Shown: positions 1-7,978 of the stretch, in pieces
Layout: every line of letters starts with the position of its first letter
Numbering within the stretch: the first letter of the stretch is position 1
Assembly (NCBI GenBank): GCA_964490725.1
Contig: CAZBDU010000092.1
Span: 1 to 21,786, forward strand
Source of the DNA: CAZBDU01 sp964490725
GTDB lineage: Bacteria; Spirochaetota; Spirochaetia; SZUA-6; DRHE01
Length of the DNA: 21,786 nucleotides
Reading direction: 5' to 3'
Notes under the pieces: generated by a model
Seen by the model: the letters and a program-made list of their open reading frames with translations, nothing else
Database searches by the model: none
Told to the model about the DNA's origin: nothing
Program-made: the position numbers and the translations under genes

Positions 1-3000
1 TCCCCGGCCTGCGGCGCGGCGCCGCCGGAAGGCTCGCCCGCCCCGGCTGCCGCGGCCCGGGCCTTCAGCCTGCGCTCCCGCCGCCCCTCGAAGGCGGCGT
101 ACAGCACCGGGATGAGCAGCAGGGTGAAGACCGTGGAGACCGAGAGGCCGGCCACCACGGTCAGCGCCATGGGCCTGCGCAGCTCCGAACCGGAGCCCAC
201 GAAGAAGGCCATGGGCACCAGCCCCAGGATGGTGGTGAGCACCGTCATCAGGATGGGGCGCAGCCGCGTGCGGCCGGCGGCCAGCACCGCCCGGGTCAGC
301 TCGTAGCCGCGCTTGCGCAGCAGGTTGGTGTAATCCACCAGGATGATCCCGTTGTTCACCACGATCCCCAGGAGCATCAGCAGCCCGATCCCCGAGAAGG
401 CGCTGAAGATGGTCCCCGAGAGCAGGTGCACCCAGATCACCCCGACGAAAGTCATGGGCAGGGTGAAGAGGATGATGAAGGGATCGCGGAAGCTCTCGAA
501 CTGGGCGGCCATGATGAAGTAGATCAGCACGATGGACAGTGCCAGCACCAGCACCAGGTCTTTGAGGATGGTCTGGATGTCCTCCCAGGAGCCGCCGTAG
601 ATGATCGTGAACCCGGGGGGGATGGCCAGCTTGTCCACTCCCGCCTTGATCTGGTTCACCGCGCCGCGCACGTCCCCCACCACCCGGGCGTTCAGGTCGA
701 TCACCCGCTCCTGGCTCTCCCGCTCGATGCTCACCGGCCCGTAGGTCTTCTTCAGGGTCACCACGTTGGACAGCGGTACACCGAAGCCTCGCGGCGTGGT
801 CACCACGATCCGGTCAATGTCCCTGCTGGTCAGCCTGTCCTCGGGGCGAAAGCGCACCCGCACGTCCACCTCCTGGCCGCCGTAAAGCACGGTGGCCACA
901 GTCTCTCCGGCGAAGGCGCGCTTGATGGTGTTGCCCACCTGGGCGGCGGTCAGGCCGAACTGGGCCGCCCGGTTGCGGTTCACCTGGATGCGGTACTCCG
1001 GCAGCCCCTCCTGCCGCGAGATGCTGGTGTCCTGCACCAGCGGCACCTCGTCCATGACGGCCTTGATCTTGTCCGCCAGAGCGGCGGCGGTGTCCAGATC
1101 GTAGCCGCGGATCGAAACGGTCAGGCCGCTGGAAAGCCCCCCGCCCCCGGGGCCGAAGCCGCTGGAGAAGCGGATCCTGGCCCCCGGCACCTTCTCCAGC
1201 AACGGCCGCAGATCGTCGATGATCTGCTTGTCCGTCCTGGTGCGCTGCTCCTGGTCCACCAGCGACATGCGGATCATCCCCGAGTTGGAAGAGGCGGTGG
1301 AAAAGAAGCCTCCCCCGACGCCCACCTGCACCAGGGCGTTCTGCTTTTCCGGCACCCGCCGCTCCACGATGCCGTAGACGGTGTTGACCACGCCGCGGGT
1401 GGTGTCCAGGTCCGTGCCAACGGGGGTGCGAATGCTGATGTTGATCTGTCCCTGGTCCGCCTCGGGAAACAGCTCTATTCCCACCCGAGGGATCATCGCC
1501 AGGCTCACCACGAAGATCGCCGCCACCGCCACGATCACCACGGCCTTGTGGCGAACCGCCCAGCCCAGGGTGGCCGCGTACACGCGGTCCAGGAAGCGCA
1601 AGATGGCCCCCCGGCCCGAGAGCTCCTCCTCCACGTTCAGCAGCGTGTTGGACAGCTTCTTCACCTTCACCCGGCGGATGCGGCTGGAGAGCATCGGGAT
1701 CACCGTGAGCGCCACCAGCAGCGAGGCCAGAAGCGAAAAGGTCACGGTGAACGCCAGGTCGCGGAACAGCTCCCGCGCCAGCCCCTGGATGAACAGCACC
1801 AGAGGAAGGAACACCGCCACGGTGGTGAAGGTGGAGGCCATGATGGCGTTGGCCATCTCCTGGGCGCCGTGGCGGGCCGCCTCCCCGGGCTTGGCCCCGC
1901 TTTCCCGGTAACGGAAGATGTTCTCGATGATCACGATGGAGTTGTCCACCAGCATCCCGATCCCCAGAGCCAGACCCCCCAGGGAGAGCATGTTCAGGGT
2001 GAGGTTGAAGAAGTACATGGCGATGATGGTCACGATGATCGAAAGCGGGATGGAGACCGCCACGATCAGGGTGGTGGGGACATTGCGCAGGAAGATGAAC
2101 AGGATCACCACCGCCAGCAGCCCGCCGATCAGGGCCACCTGCCAGACGTTGGAGATGGCGCTGGAGATGAAGTCGGAGGAGGCGAACACCTCCACGATCT
2201 TCACGTCCGAAGGCAGGGAGCGCTGGAGGCGGTCGATGCGCTCGCGGACCTTGTTGGTGACCAGCACCGTGTTGGTGCCGGACTGCTTCTGGACCTGAAG
2301 AATGATGGCCTGGTTGCGGTTCAGCCTGATGTCCGACTCGTCGTCGGCGTAGCCGCTGTAGACGCGCGCCACGCTGTCCAGCCTCACCGGCTTTCCGGCG
2401 CTCTGGCCCACGATTACGCCCCGCAGGGATTCCAGGTCGTCCAGCCGCCCGATGGTGCGCAGGGCGTACTTGCGGTCCCCTTCCACCACCGAGCCGCCGG
2501 TGACGTTCAGGTTCTCCGCCCGCAGCACGTTCGTCACCTGATCGATGGACATCCCGTAGGAGGCCAGGAGCGTGCGGTTAACGTCTACGTTGATCTGCTT
2601 TTGCAGCCCGCCGGAAAGGGAGACGCTGGCCACCCCGTCGATCTGCTCCAGGTTGGTCTGGATGGTGTTCTCCGCCAGGTAGCGCAGGCTCTCCAGGTCG
2701 CGGGAGCCCTCCACGGAGAGCATCATGATGGGCTGCAGCGAGGGGTCGAACTTGAACAGCACCGGCTGCGAGGCGTCCTCGGGGATGAAGTCCCGCACCA
2801 GGTCCAGCCGCTCGCGCAGGTCGTTGGCGGCCTCGCTCAGATCGGTGCCCCAGCGGTACTGGACGATCACCAGGGAGCTGCCTTCCCGGGAGTTGCTGGT
2901 GATCTTCTCGATCCCGCTGGCCGAGGCAGCGGTGTTCTCGATGGTCCGCGTCAGGTTGGCCTCCACCTCCTCCGGGGCGGCGCCGGTGTAGGTGGAGAAG

Positions 3001-3140
3001 ACCGCGATCACCGGAAAGGAGATGTCCGGGATGAGGTCGATGGCCAGCCGCCCCAGGGAGAACACCCCCAGCACGATCAGCGCCAGGTACAGAACCGTGG
3101 TGGTGACCGGCCTCTTTACGGCCAGATCGGTGATTTTCAT
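1..3140 (-). CDS. RND-family (HAE1/AcrB-like) efflux transporter, C-terminus cut by window edge
   Basis: This is the inner-membrane proton-driven pump of a tripartite efflux system. About 1,046 codons are visible from the ATG at 3140 (MKITDLAVKRPVTTTVLYLA) and the frame is still open at base 1. AcrB-type proteins are about 1,030-1,060 residues and the visible end is a charged, Ala/Gly-rich cytoplasmic tail, so little is missing. The first transmembrane helix is followed by the typical IDLIPDISFPVI segment. The TM4 motif reads GMLVDNSIVIIEN, with Asp399 followed by Asn400 where AcrB has two Asp. This single-Asp form is common in HAE1 pumps. The second half repeats the fold (FRDPFIILFTLPMTF, GIVVNNGIILVDY). 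The ATG overlaps the adaptor stop codon (ATGA), so the two are translationally coupled. The substrate cannot be read from sequence. A long open frame on the opposite strand is a codon-bias shadow. Confidence 0.95.
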   Translation of the reverse strand, partial: MKITDLAVKRPVTTTVLYLALIVLGVFSLGRLAIDLIPDISFPVIAVFSTYTGAAPEEVEANLTRTIENTAASASGIEKITSNSREGSSLVIVQYRWGTDLSEAANDLRERLDLVRDFIPEDASQPVLFKFDPSLQPIMMLSVEGSRDLESLRYLAENTIQTNLEQIDGVASVSLSGGLQKQINVDVNRTLLASYGMSIDQVTNVLRAENLNVTGGSVVEGDRKYALRTIGRLDDLESLRGVIVGQSAGKPVRLDSVARVYSGYADDESDIRLNRNQAIILQVQKQSGTNTVLVTNKVRERIDRLQRSLPSDVKIVEVFASSDFISSAISNVWQVALIGGLLAVVILFIFLRNVPTTLIVAVSIPLSIIVTIIAMYFFNLTLNMLSLGGLALGIGMLVDNSIVIIENIFRYRESGAKPGEAARHGAQEMANAIMASTFTTVAVFLPLVLFIQGLARELFRDLAFTVTFSLLASLLVALTVIPMLSSRIRRVKVKKLSNTLLNVEEELSGRGAILRFLDRVYAATLGWAVRHKAVVIVAVAAIFVVSLAMIPRVGIELFPEADQGQINISIRTPVGTDLDTTRGVVNTVYGIVERRVPEKQNALVQVGVGGGFFSTASSNSGMIRMSLVDQEQRTRTDKQIIDDLRPLLEKVPGARIRFSSGFGPGGGGLSSGLTVSIRGYDLDTAAALADKIKAVMDEVPLVQDTSISRQEGLPEYRIQVNRNRAAQFGLTAAQVGNTIKRAFAGETVATVLYGGQEVDVRVRFRPEDRLTSRDIDRIVVTTPRGFGVPLSNVVTLKKTYGPVSIERESQERVIDLNARVVGDVRGAVNQIKAGVDKLAIPPGFTIIYGGSWEDIQTILKDLVLVLALSIVLIYFIMAAQFESFRDPFIILFTLPMTFVGVIWVHLLSGTIFSAFSGIGLLMLLGIVVNNGIILVDYTNLLRKRGYELTRAVLAAGRTRLRPILMTVLTTILGLVPMAFFVGSGSELRRPMALTVVAGLSVSTVFTLLLIPVLYAAFEGRRERRLKARAAAAGAGEPSGGAAPQAG

Positions 3141-4147
3141 TGCTCCCGCACCTCCGCGACGGTCACCGGGTCGCCGCCGCTCAAGTTCTGCTGGCCCACC
3201 ACCACGACCTGCTGGCCCGCCTGGATGCCGTCCAGGATCACGGCCTGCTGGTCCTGCACGAAGGCCACCTCCGGCACCACCTTGCGCGCCTTGTCTCCAT
3301 CCACCACGAAGGCCACCTGTCCCTCCTCCCGGTCCAGCAGGGCGGACAGGGGCACCAGGACGGCCTGCGGGATCTCCCTCAGAACGATGCGGGCCTCCGC
3401 GAACATCCCGGGCTTCAGGGCGTGAGTGGAATTGGGGACCCGCACGCGCACCTCCAGGGTGCGCGAGGCCTGGTCCACCACGGGACTGACTCGCGAGACC
3501 GCGCCGCGGAAGGTGCGCTGGGGGTAGGCTACCACCGATATGTCCACCGGCTGGCCCGCGCGCACCCGGGCGATGCTCTGCTCCGGGACGCTGACCACGG
3601 TCTCCACCACGTCCATGTCCACGATCTGAAAGAGCGGAGTGCTCGGGGCCACCGAGGCTCCCACCTCGGTGAGCACCGCCTTCACCACTCCGCCGATGGT
3701 GGAGGTCACCTGCGCGGTGGCGAACTTGAGACCCGCCTGATCGCGGTCGATCTCCGCCAGCACCTGATCCCCGGCCACCCGGTCCCCGATGCGCACGCCG
3801 ATGCTCTTCACCTTGCCGGCCACCGGGGGCAGGATGGTCACCTCGCGCTGCGCGGTGACGTTGCCGTAGAGCACCAGGGTTTCCCGGGCGCGCCCGGTGG
3901 CGGCCCGGACCACAGCCACCGGAGTGGCGAACTCCCCGCCCCCGGGGCCCGCGCCGGGACCCCGCCCGCCGGGTCCGCCGGATCCGTCCGGCCCCGGGGC
4001 ACCCGCTCCGGCGCCCCCGCCGGCCAGCCAGGACGGCAGCGCCGCCTTCAACGGCTGCGGCAGCTGCGGGGCCAGCAGGTAGGCGAGCGCAACCAGGGTG
4101 ACCGCAACGATCGCCACGATGAGGCCGGCTCTTGCTCCCTTTGACAT
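3137..4147 (-). CDS. RND periplasmic adaptor (membrane fusion protein), hairpin-less
   Basis: This 336-residue HlyD/AcrA-family adaptor bridges the RND pump and the TolC-like channel. Residues 8-26 form an N-terminal membrane anchor. Residues 43-73 are a very Gly/Pro-rich linker. The lipoyl (barrel-sandwich) halves lie at about 101-135 and 148-178, followed by a beta-barrel (about 180-255) and a membrane-proximal domain. Only about 12 residues join the two lipoyl halves, so the long alpha-helical coiled-coil hairpin of AcrA is absent. The Borrelia adaptor BesA is known to lack the same hairpin. There is no lipobox, so it is anchored by its helix. It starts 3 bases after the tolC-like stop, with a GGGAGA ribosome site inside that gene's end, and its stop overlaps the pump start. 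Confidence 0.93.
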   Translation of the reverse strand: MSKGARAGLIVAIVAVTLVALAYLLAPQLPQPLKAALPSWLAGGGAGAGAPGPDGSGGPGGRGPGAGPGGGEFATPVAVVRAATGRARETLVLYGNVTAQREVTILPPVAGKVKSIGVRIGDRVAGDQVLAEIDRDQAGLKFATAQVTSTIGGVVKAVLTEVGASVAPSTPLFQIVDMDVVETVVSVPEQSIARVRAGQPVDISVVAYPQRTFRGAVSRVSPVVDQASRTLEVRVRVPNSTHALKPGMFAEARIVLREIPQAVLVPLSALLDREEGQVAFVVDGDKARKVVPEVAFVQDQQAVILDGIQAGQQVVVVGQQNLSGGDPVTVAEVREQ

Positions 4148-4150
4148 TGT

Positions 4151-5560
4151 CTATTCTCCCACTGTCAGGCTGGACACGCCCACGCGGTCCGCCAGGTCCA
4201 GAATACTGGTGTTGTACCCGTGCACGGCCTGGGCGAGCCCCAGGCGCGCCTGATTCAGCCGCAGCTGGCTGTCCTCCAGATCCATGCTGGAGATGAACCC
4301 CTGGTCGTACTGCTCCACGGCAGACTGATAGAGCTCCTGGGCCAGCCGCACGCTGGTGCGCCCGGAGGCGATCTTGGCCTTCTGCTCGGCGATCTTCAGG
4401 ATCGCTGTCTCCACGCCCAGGCGCACCCCGGAGAGCGCGCCCGCGTACTGGTGGGCCAGCTTCTCCACCGCCAGGGCCGCTTTGCGGATGTCGGCGCTCT
4501 CCTTGCTCCAGGGGGCGAGCGCCGAGATCGGCACGTTGAGGTTCACCCCGGCGGTCCAGGTGCCGGTCCAGGAATCGGCTACGAAGTACTCGTTCTTTCC
4601 GGTCTCCTCGTCGAAGCCGCTCTTCAGCTGGTAGTTGAGCCAGGCGCCCAGGGTGGGCCTGTTCTGGCTGCGGGCCAGGTCCGCCTGGATCTTCAGGATC
4701 TCCATGGTCTTGCGCATGGCCGCCAGGTCGTACTTCTCCTCCACGGCCCGCCGCAGCAGCTCCTCCCGATCGATGCTCACCTCCAGGGGCTCGAGCTCGC
4801 CCGCCAGCTCCAGATCCCGCTCGTCCTCCTCCAGGCCGATGGCGTTGCGCACCCCCAGAAGCGCGGTGCGCACCCCGTTGTCGGAGGAGATCACCGTGGA
4901 GCGGAAGCTCTCCAGGTCGGACTGGGCGCTCAGCACCTCGAAGCTGGAGATCTGCCCCGCCTCATAGCGCGCCTGCGCCACCCGGTAGGCCTCCTCCTTG
5001 GCCTGGAGGGCGTCCCGGTTGATGGCCGCCACCTCCCGGGCCAGGAGGTAGCCGTAGAAGGCGGTGCGGATCTGGTAGACGGCCTTGCGCTTCTGCTCCG
5101 CCACATCCAGGGCCGCCTGCGCCAGCCCCTCCCGGGCCAGGCGCACCGCGTTGTTGATCCGCCCGAAGGTGAACAGCGTCTGGCGCAGGTCCGCGGAGAA
5201 GGTCACCGGGTCCGAGGCGGCGGCGTAGCCGCCGGGGGACAGCTCCACGTCGCTGGAGGGGAAACCGGGCCCGAAGGTATTCGCCGGGATCACCGTGGCC
5301 GGGATCTCCGGCTGCTCGAACAGGTGAGTCCACGAAGCCCCGGCGCTCAAGGTGGGGTAGCGCGCCGCCCGGGTGCCTTTCAGGTCCTCCCGGGCCGAGG
5401 CCAGGGCGGTCTGGCTGGCCTTCACCGCCGGAGAGTTGGCCAGCCCCACCTGCACCGCCTCCTCGATGGTGAGCCTCAGGGTCTCCGCCCCGGCCGGGGC
5501 TCCGGCCAGCGCTCCCGCCAGCAGCGCCGCGGCCAGCAGCAGGGAGGGAACCGTCCTCAT
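4151..5560 (-). CDS. TolC-family outer membrane efflux channel
   Basis: This outer-membrane/periplasmic channel subunit completes the pump. The frame stays open to 6379, but the real start is the ATG at 5560. It has a good ribosome site (AAGGAG, 5 bases upstream), begins with a clear signal peptide (residues 1-25, cleavage after AGA before ETL) and overlaps the tetR stop by ATGA. That gives 469 residues, normal for TolC proteins. The mature part shows the family's two repeats of long amphipathic helices (for example LAQAALDVAEQKRKAVYQIR and, near the end, LRLNQARLGLAQAVHGYNTS), with strand regions such as FSADLRQTLFTFGRINNA. The order TolC, adaptor, pump matches Borrelia besC-besA-besB. I do not see a lipobox Cys, so unlike OprM it is probably not lipidated. 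Confidence 0.93.
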   Translation of the reverse strand: MRTVPSLLLAAALLAGALAGAPAGAETLRLTIEEAVQVGLANSPAVKASQTALASAREDLKGTRAARYPTLSAGASWTHLFEQPEIPATVIPANTFGPGFPSSDVELSPGGYAAASDPVTFSADLRQTLFTFGRINNAVRLAREGLAQAALDVAEQKRKAVYQIRTAFYGYLLAREVAAINRDALQAKEEAYRVAQARYEAGQISSFEVLSAQSDLESFRSTVISSDNGVRTALLGVRNAIGLEEDERDLELAGELEPLEVSIDREELLRRAVEEKYDLAAMRKTMEILKIQADLARSQNRPTLGAWLNYQLKSGFDEETGKNEYFVADSWTGTWTAGVNLNVPISALAPWSKESADIRKAALAVEKLAHQYAGALSGVRLGVETAILKIAEQKAKIASGRTSVRLAQELYQSAVEQYDQGFISSMDLEDSQLRLNQARLGLAQAVHGYNTSILDLADRVGVSSLTVGE

Positions 5561-6234
5561 CGCTTCTCCTTGCCTTTCTTCTCCATGCCGCCGCAGGAGG
5601 CCGCCACTCCCTGGAGGAAGATCCTGAGGATCGCCTCCGCCCCCTGGGCGGGGCTGCGGCGCGAGGTCCCGGGGGAGAGGAACAATCCCTGGACGGACTG
5701 ATTCGTTATGCCGATGAAGGCATGCACCGCGTCCAGGCTCTCCACGTCCCGGCGGAAGGTCCCTTCGCGTTTGCCCCGCTCCATGACCTGGAGCAGGCCG
5801 TCCACCAGCTGGCGGCGCCTGTCCTGCAGGGAGGCCAGCAGCCGCTCCGCGATCGCCGGGGTCCCGCCGGCGAACATGGCCAGGAACAGCCGGATGTAGT
5901 CCGGGTGATCGCAGAACAGCTCCAGCTGGCAGCGGGCCACCGTGCGCAGCACCTCCTCCGGCCCCATGGTCGGGCCCACCTCCGCCTGGATCCGCTGCTG
6001 CAGCATGTCCAGGACATGCAGCACGGCGCGATGATAGAGGTCTTCCTTGTCCCGGAAGTACAGGTACAGGGTTCCCTTGGCCGTGCCGGCATCCTGGGCG
6101 ATGTCGTCGATCACCGTCCCGCGGTACCCGCGCGCGGCGAAGTGGTGCAGCGCCGCCTGCAGGATGCGCCGCCTCTTCTCCTCGCGCCCGCCTTCCTCCT
6201 GGGCCAGCTCCAGATCCTGCTGCACGTCGCTCAC
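5557..6234 (-). CDS. TetR-family transcriptional repressor of the efflux operon
   Basis: This 225-residue dimeric repressor is the first gene of the efflux operon. The helix-turn-helix lies at about residues 20-66, where RRRILQAALHHFAARGY and TAKGTLYLYFRDKEDLYHRA match the TetR/AcrR consensus. The rest is a helical ligand-binding and dimerisation domain, too variable to name the inducer. The chosen start is GTG at 6234, with AAGGA 7 bases upstream; a second GTG three codons on is possible. The stop overlaps the tolC-like ATG. A TetR-type palindrome sits between the promoter and this start, so autorepression with release by pump substrates is the likely control. Being inside the operon means its own level rises when the pump is induced. 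Confidence 0.93.
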   Translation of the reverse strand: MSDVQQDLELAQEEGGREEKRRRILQAALHHFAARGYRGTVIDDIAQDAGTAKGTLYLYFRDKEDLYHRAVLHVLDMLQQRIQAEVGPTMGPEEVLRTVARCQLELFCDHPDYIRLFLAMFAGGTPAIAERLLASLQDRRRQLVDGLLQVMERGKREGTFRRDVESLDAVHAFIGITNQSVQGLFLSPGTSRRSPAQGAEAILRIFLQGVAASCGGMEKKGKEKR

Positions 6235-6261
6235 GCCTCCGTCCTTGTTGACCGCGCCGAA

Positions 6262-6279
6262 TGACTGACCATTCAGTCA
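6262..6279. promoter_or_regulatory. TetR operator palindrome
   Basis: TGACTGACCATTCAGTCA has perfect 7-bp arms (TGACTGA/TCAGTCA) around a 4-base centre. It closely resembles operators known for AcrR/TetR-type efflux repressors. It begins about 7 bases past the -10 box of the minus-strand promoter, so it covers the predicted transcription start. It lies 28 bases upstream of the tetR start codon. Binding by the adjacent TetR protein is inferred. Confidence 0.85.
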
Positions 6280-6286
6280 GAGGGCG

Positions 6287-6315
6287 AATGTACCGCCAAA
6301 GACGTCTCCAGTCAA
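6287..6315 (-). promoter_or_regulatory. Promoter of the tetR-tolC-adaptor-RND operon
   Basis: Read on the minus strand there is TTGACT (6315-6310, 5 of 6 to the -35 consensus), a 17-base spacer, and TACATT (6292-6287, 4 of 6 to the -10 consensus). The predicted start near 6280 falls at the edge of the TetR palindrome. Confidence 0.7.
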
Positions 6316-6412
6316 GAGGCTTTGGTTCGCCGGCAAACGTATCGGGCCCGGCGGCGGAGCTGGCGGCAGGCGCAGCCACGCGTTATCATGGAAAAGGAGA
6401 CAGGCTCGCAAA

Positions 6413-7978
6413 ATGGAGGGTGAGCGCTTCGACATCGTCGTCATCGGCTCGGGCTTCGGAGGCGCGACCGCGGTGCACGTGCTCCACGACACCGGCGCCT
6501 CCATTCTGGTCCTGGAGCGCGGCGATTTCCTGAAACAGGAGCGGGAGAACTGGGACGTCGTCGAGGTGGTGCGCAACCGCCGCTACGATGCCGCCGAGAC
6601 CTGGCTGGACGGGAGGGGCAGAGCCTTCCACCCGCGGGTGTACTACTGCGTGGGCGGCTGCTCCAAGGTCTTTGGCGGCGCCACCTTCCGCCTGCGCAGG
6701 GAGGACTTCGCGCCGCGGCAGCACGACGGGGGGTGGACCGCCGGCTGGCCCGTCAGCTACGAGGAGCTGGCGCCCTACTACGACCGGGCCGAGGCGCTGC
6801 TGGGGGTCCGCGGCCAGAGAGGCGAGGATCCCACCGAGCCGAAGCGGCCGGACTACCCTCTCCCACCGGTGCCCCATGAGTCCCTGGTGGAGGAGCTGGC
6901 CGCAAGGCTGCGCCTCCAGGGGCTGCACCCCGCTCATCTGCCCCAGGCGATCGACCAGGGACCGGGCGGGCGCTGCCAGAAGGGCAGCCCCTGCGACGGG
7001 TTCCCCTGCATGGTGCGCGCCAAGGGAGACGCGGAGAACCGGATCCTTCGCCCCATCCTGCTCGGGAAAACCCCAAACGTGACCCTGTGGACCGGCGCCT
7101 GCGTGGACCTGCTGGAGACCACCCCGGACGGCCGCAGGGTGAAGGCTGCCCGGGTAATCCGCGAGGGGCGGGAGATTCGTGTCTCCGGCGACCTGTTCAT
7201 CCTGTCGGCCGGTGCGGTGAACTCGGCGGCCCTGCTGCTCAGGTCACGAAACCGCCGCCATCCCAACGGGCTGGCCAACTCCAGCGGCCTGGTGGGGCGC
7301 AACTTCATGTCTCACCACAACACCGTGGTGCTGGCTCTCGCTCCGTGGAAGAAGAACCCCACCCGGTATCAGAAGACCCTCTCGGTGAACGACTTCTACA
7401 ACACAGGTTCCAGGACGGGACGGCCTCTGGGCAACATCCAGTTGCGGGGCAAGGTCACCCCGGAATCGCTGGAGCGCAGGCGCAATCCGCTGCTGCGGCT
7501 GCTGCGGCGGTTCCTCGCCGAGCGCAGCGTGGACCTGTGGGTGATGACCGAGGACCTGCCGGACCCGGACAACCGGGTCGAGGTGGACGATCTGGGACGC
7601 ATCCACCTGGTGCGCCGCCTCACCAACCTCAAGGCGCACAGGCAGCTGGTGCGGAAGGCGAAGCGCATGATGCGCCGGGCCGGATACCCGGTCACCATCG
7701 CGGACCGGCGCGGCATCAGCGCCATCCAGCACCAGTGCGGCACGATCCGCTTCGGGGCCGACAGCCGGAAGGCCGTGCTGGACCCCTGGTGCCGCGCCTA
7801 TGACGTGGACAACCTCTACGTGCTGGACGGGAGCTTCTTTCCCGGCTCGGGGGCGGTGAACCCATCGCTAACCATCGTGGCGGGCGCTCTGCGGGCGGCG
7901 GAGCGTATCAAGGCTACTCTTGCTCCACCGCGACCCAGCTCCCGCTCTGCGCCGAGCGGTAGGCGGCCTCCAGGATGA
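6413..7978 (+). CDS. GMC-family FAD-dependent oxidoreductase (probable sugar or alcohol oxidoreductase)
   Basis: This 521-residue glucose-methanol-choline oxidoreductase oxidises an alcohol or sugar hydroxyl using FAD. The N-terminal Rossmann signature GSGFGG is at residues 12-17, followed by a Glu (VLERGD) that binds the ADP ribose. Residues 78-98 (YCVGGCSKVFGGATFRLRR) are a flavin-contact region. A Cys-rich segment at 188-209 (CQKGSPCDGFPC) is typical of the branch that includes pyranose-oxidase-like enzymes. The catalytic pair is probably His440 (HQCGTIRFG) and Asn483 (AVNPSLT). No signal peptide is seen, so it is cytoplasmic. The ATG at 6413 has a GGAG about 13 bases upstream, rather far. 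A -10-like TATCAT (6384-6389) lacks a convincing -35. The last 65 bases overlap the 3' end of the Gfo/Idh gene, and residues after about 500 look like a tail created by that overlap. The substrate is unknown; C3 oxidation of a sugar is a possibility only. Confidence 0.85.
   Translation: MEGERFDIVVIGSGFGGATAVHVLHDTGASILVLERGDFLKQERENWDVVEVVRNRRYDAAETWLDGRGRAFHPRVYYCVGGCSKVFGGATFRLRREDFAPRQHDGGWTAGWPVSYEELAPYYDRAEALLGVRGQRGEDPTEPKRPDYPLPPVPHESLVEELAARLRLQGLHPAHLPQAIDQGPGGRCQKGSPCDGFPCMVRAKGDAENRILRPILLGKTPNVTLWTGACVDLLETTPDGRRVKAARVIREGREIRVSGDLFILSAGAVNSAALLLRSRNRRHPNGLANSSGLVGRNFMSHHNTVVLALAPWKKNPTRYQKTLSVNDFYNTGSRTGRPLGNIQLRGKVTPESLERRRNPLLRLLRRFLAERSVDLWVMTEDLPDPDNRVEVDDLGRIHLVRRLTNLKAHRQLVRKAKRMMRRAGYPVTIADRRGISAIQHQCGTIRFGADSRKAVLDPWCRAYDVDNLYVLDGSFFPGSGAVNPSLTIVAGALRAAERIKATLAPPRPSSRSAPSGRRPPG

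Noticed and set aside
426..3425. A 999-codon open frame on the plus strand
   Set aside because: It lies antisense to the RND pump and runs on into the adaptor. The product is His/Gln/Asp/Gly-rich with no family motif, while the minus strand gives clear RND and adaptor proteins. It is a GC-bias shadow.
5561..6379. Upstream extension of the TolC-like frame (273 extra codons)
   Set aside because: The extension overlaps tetR out of frame and is Arg/Gly/Pro-rich; the signal peptide and ribosome site place the start at 5560.
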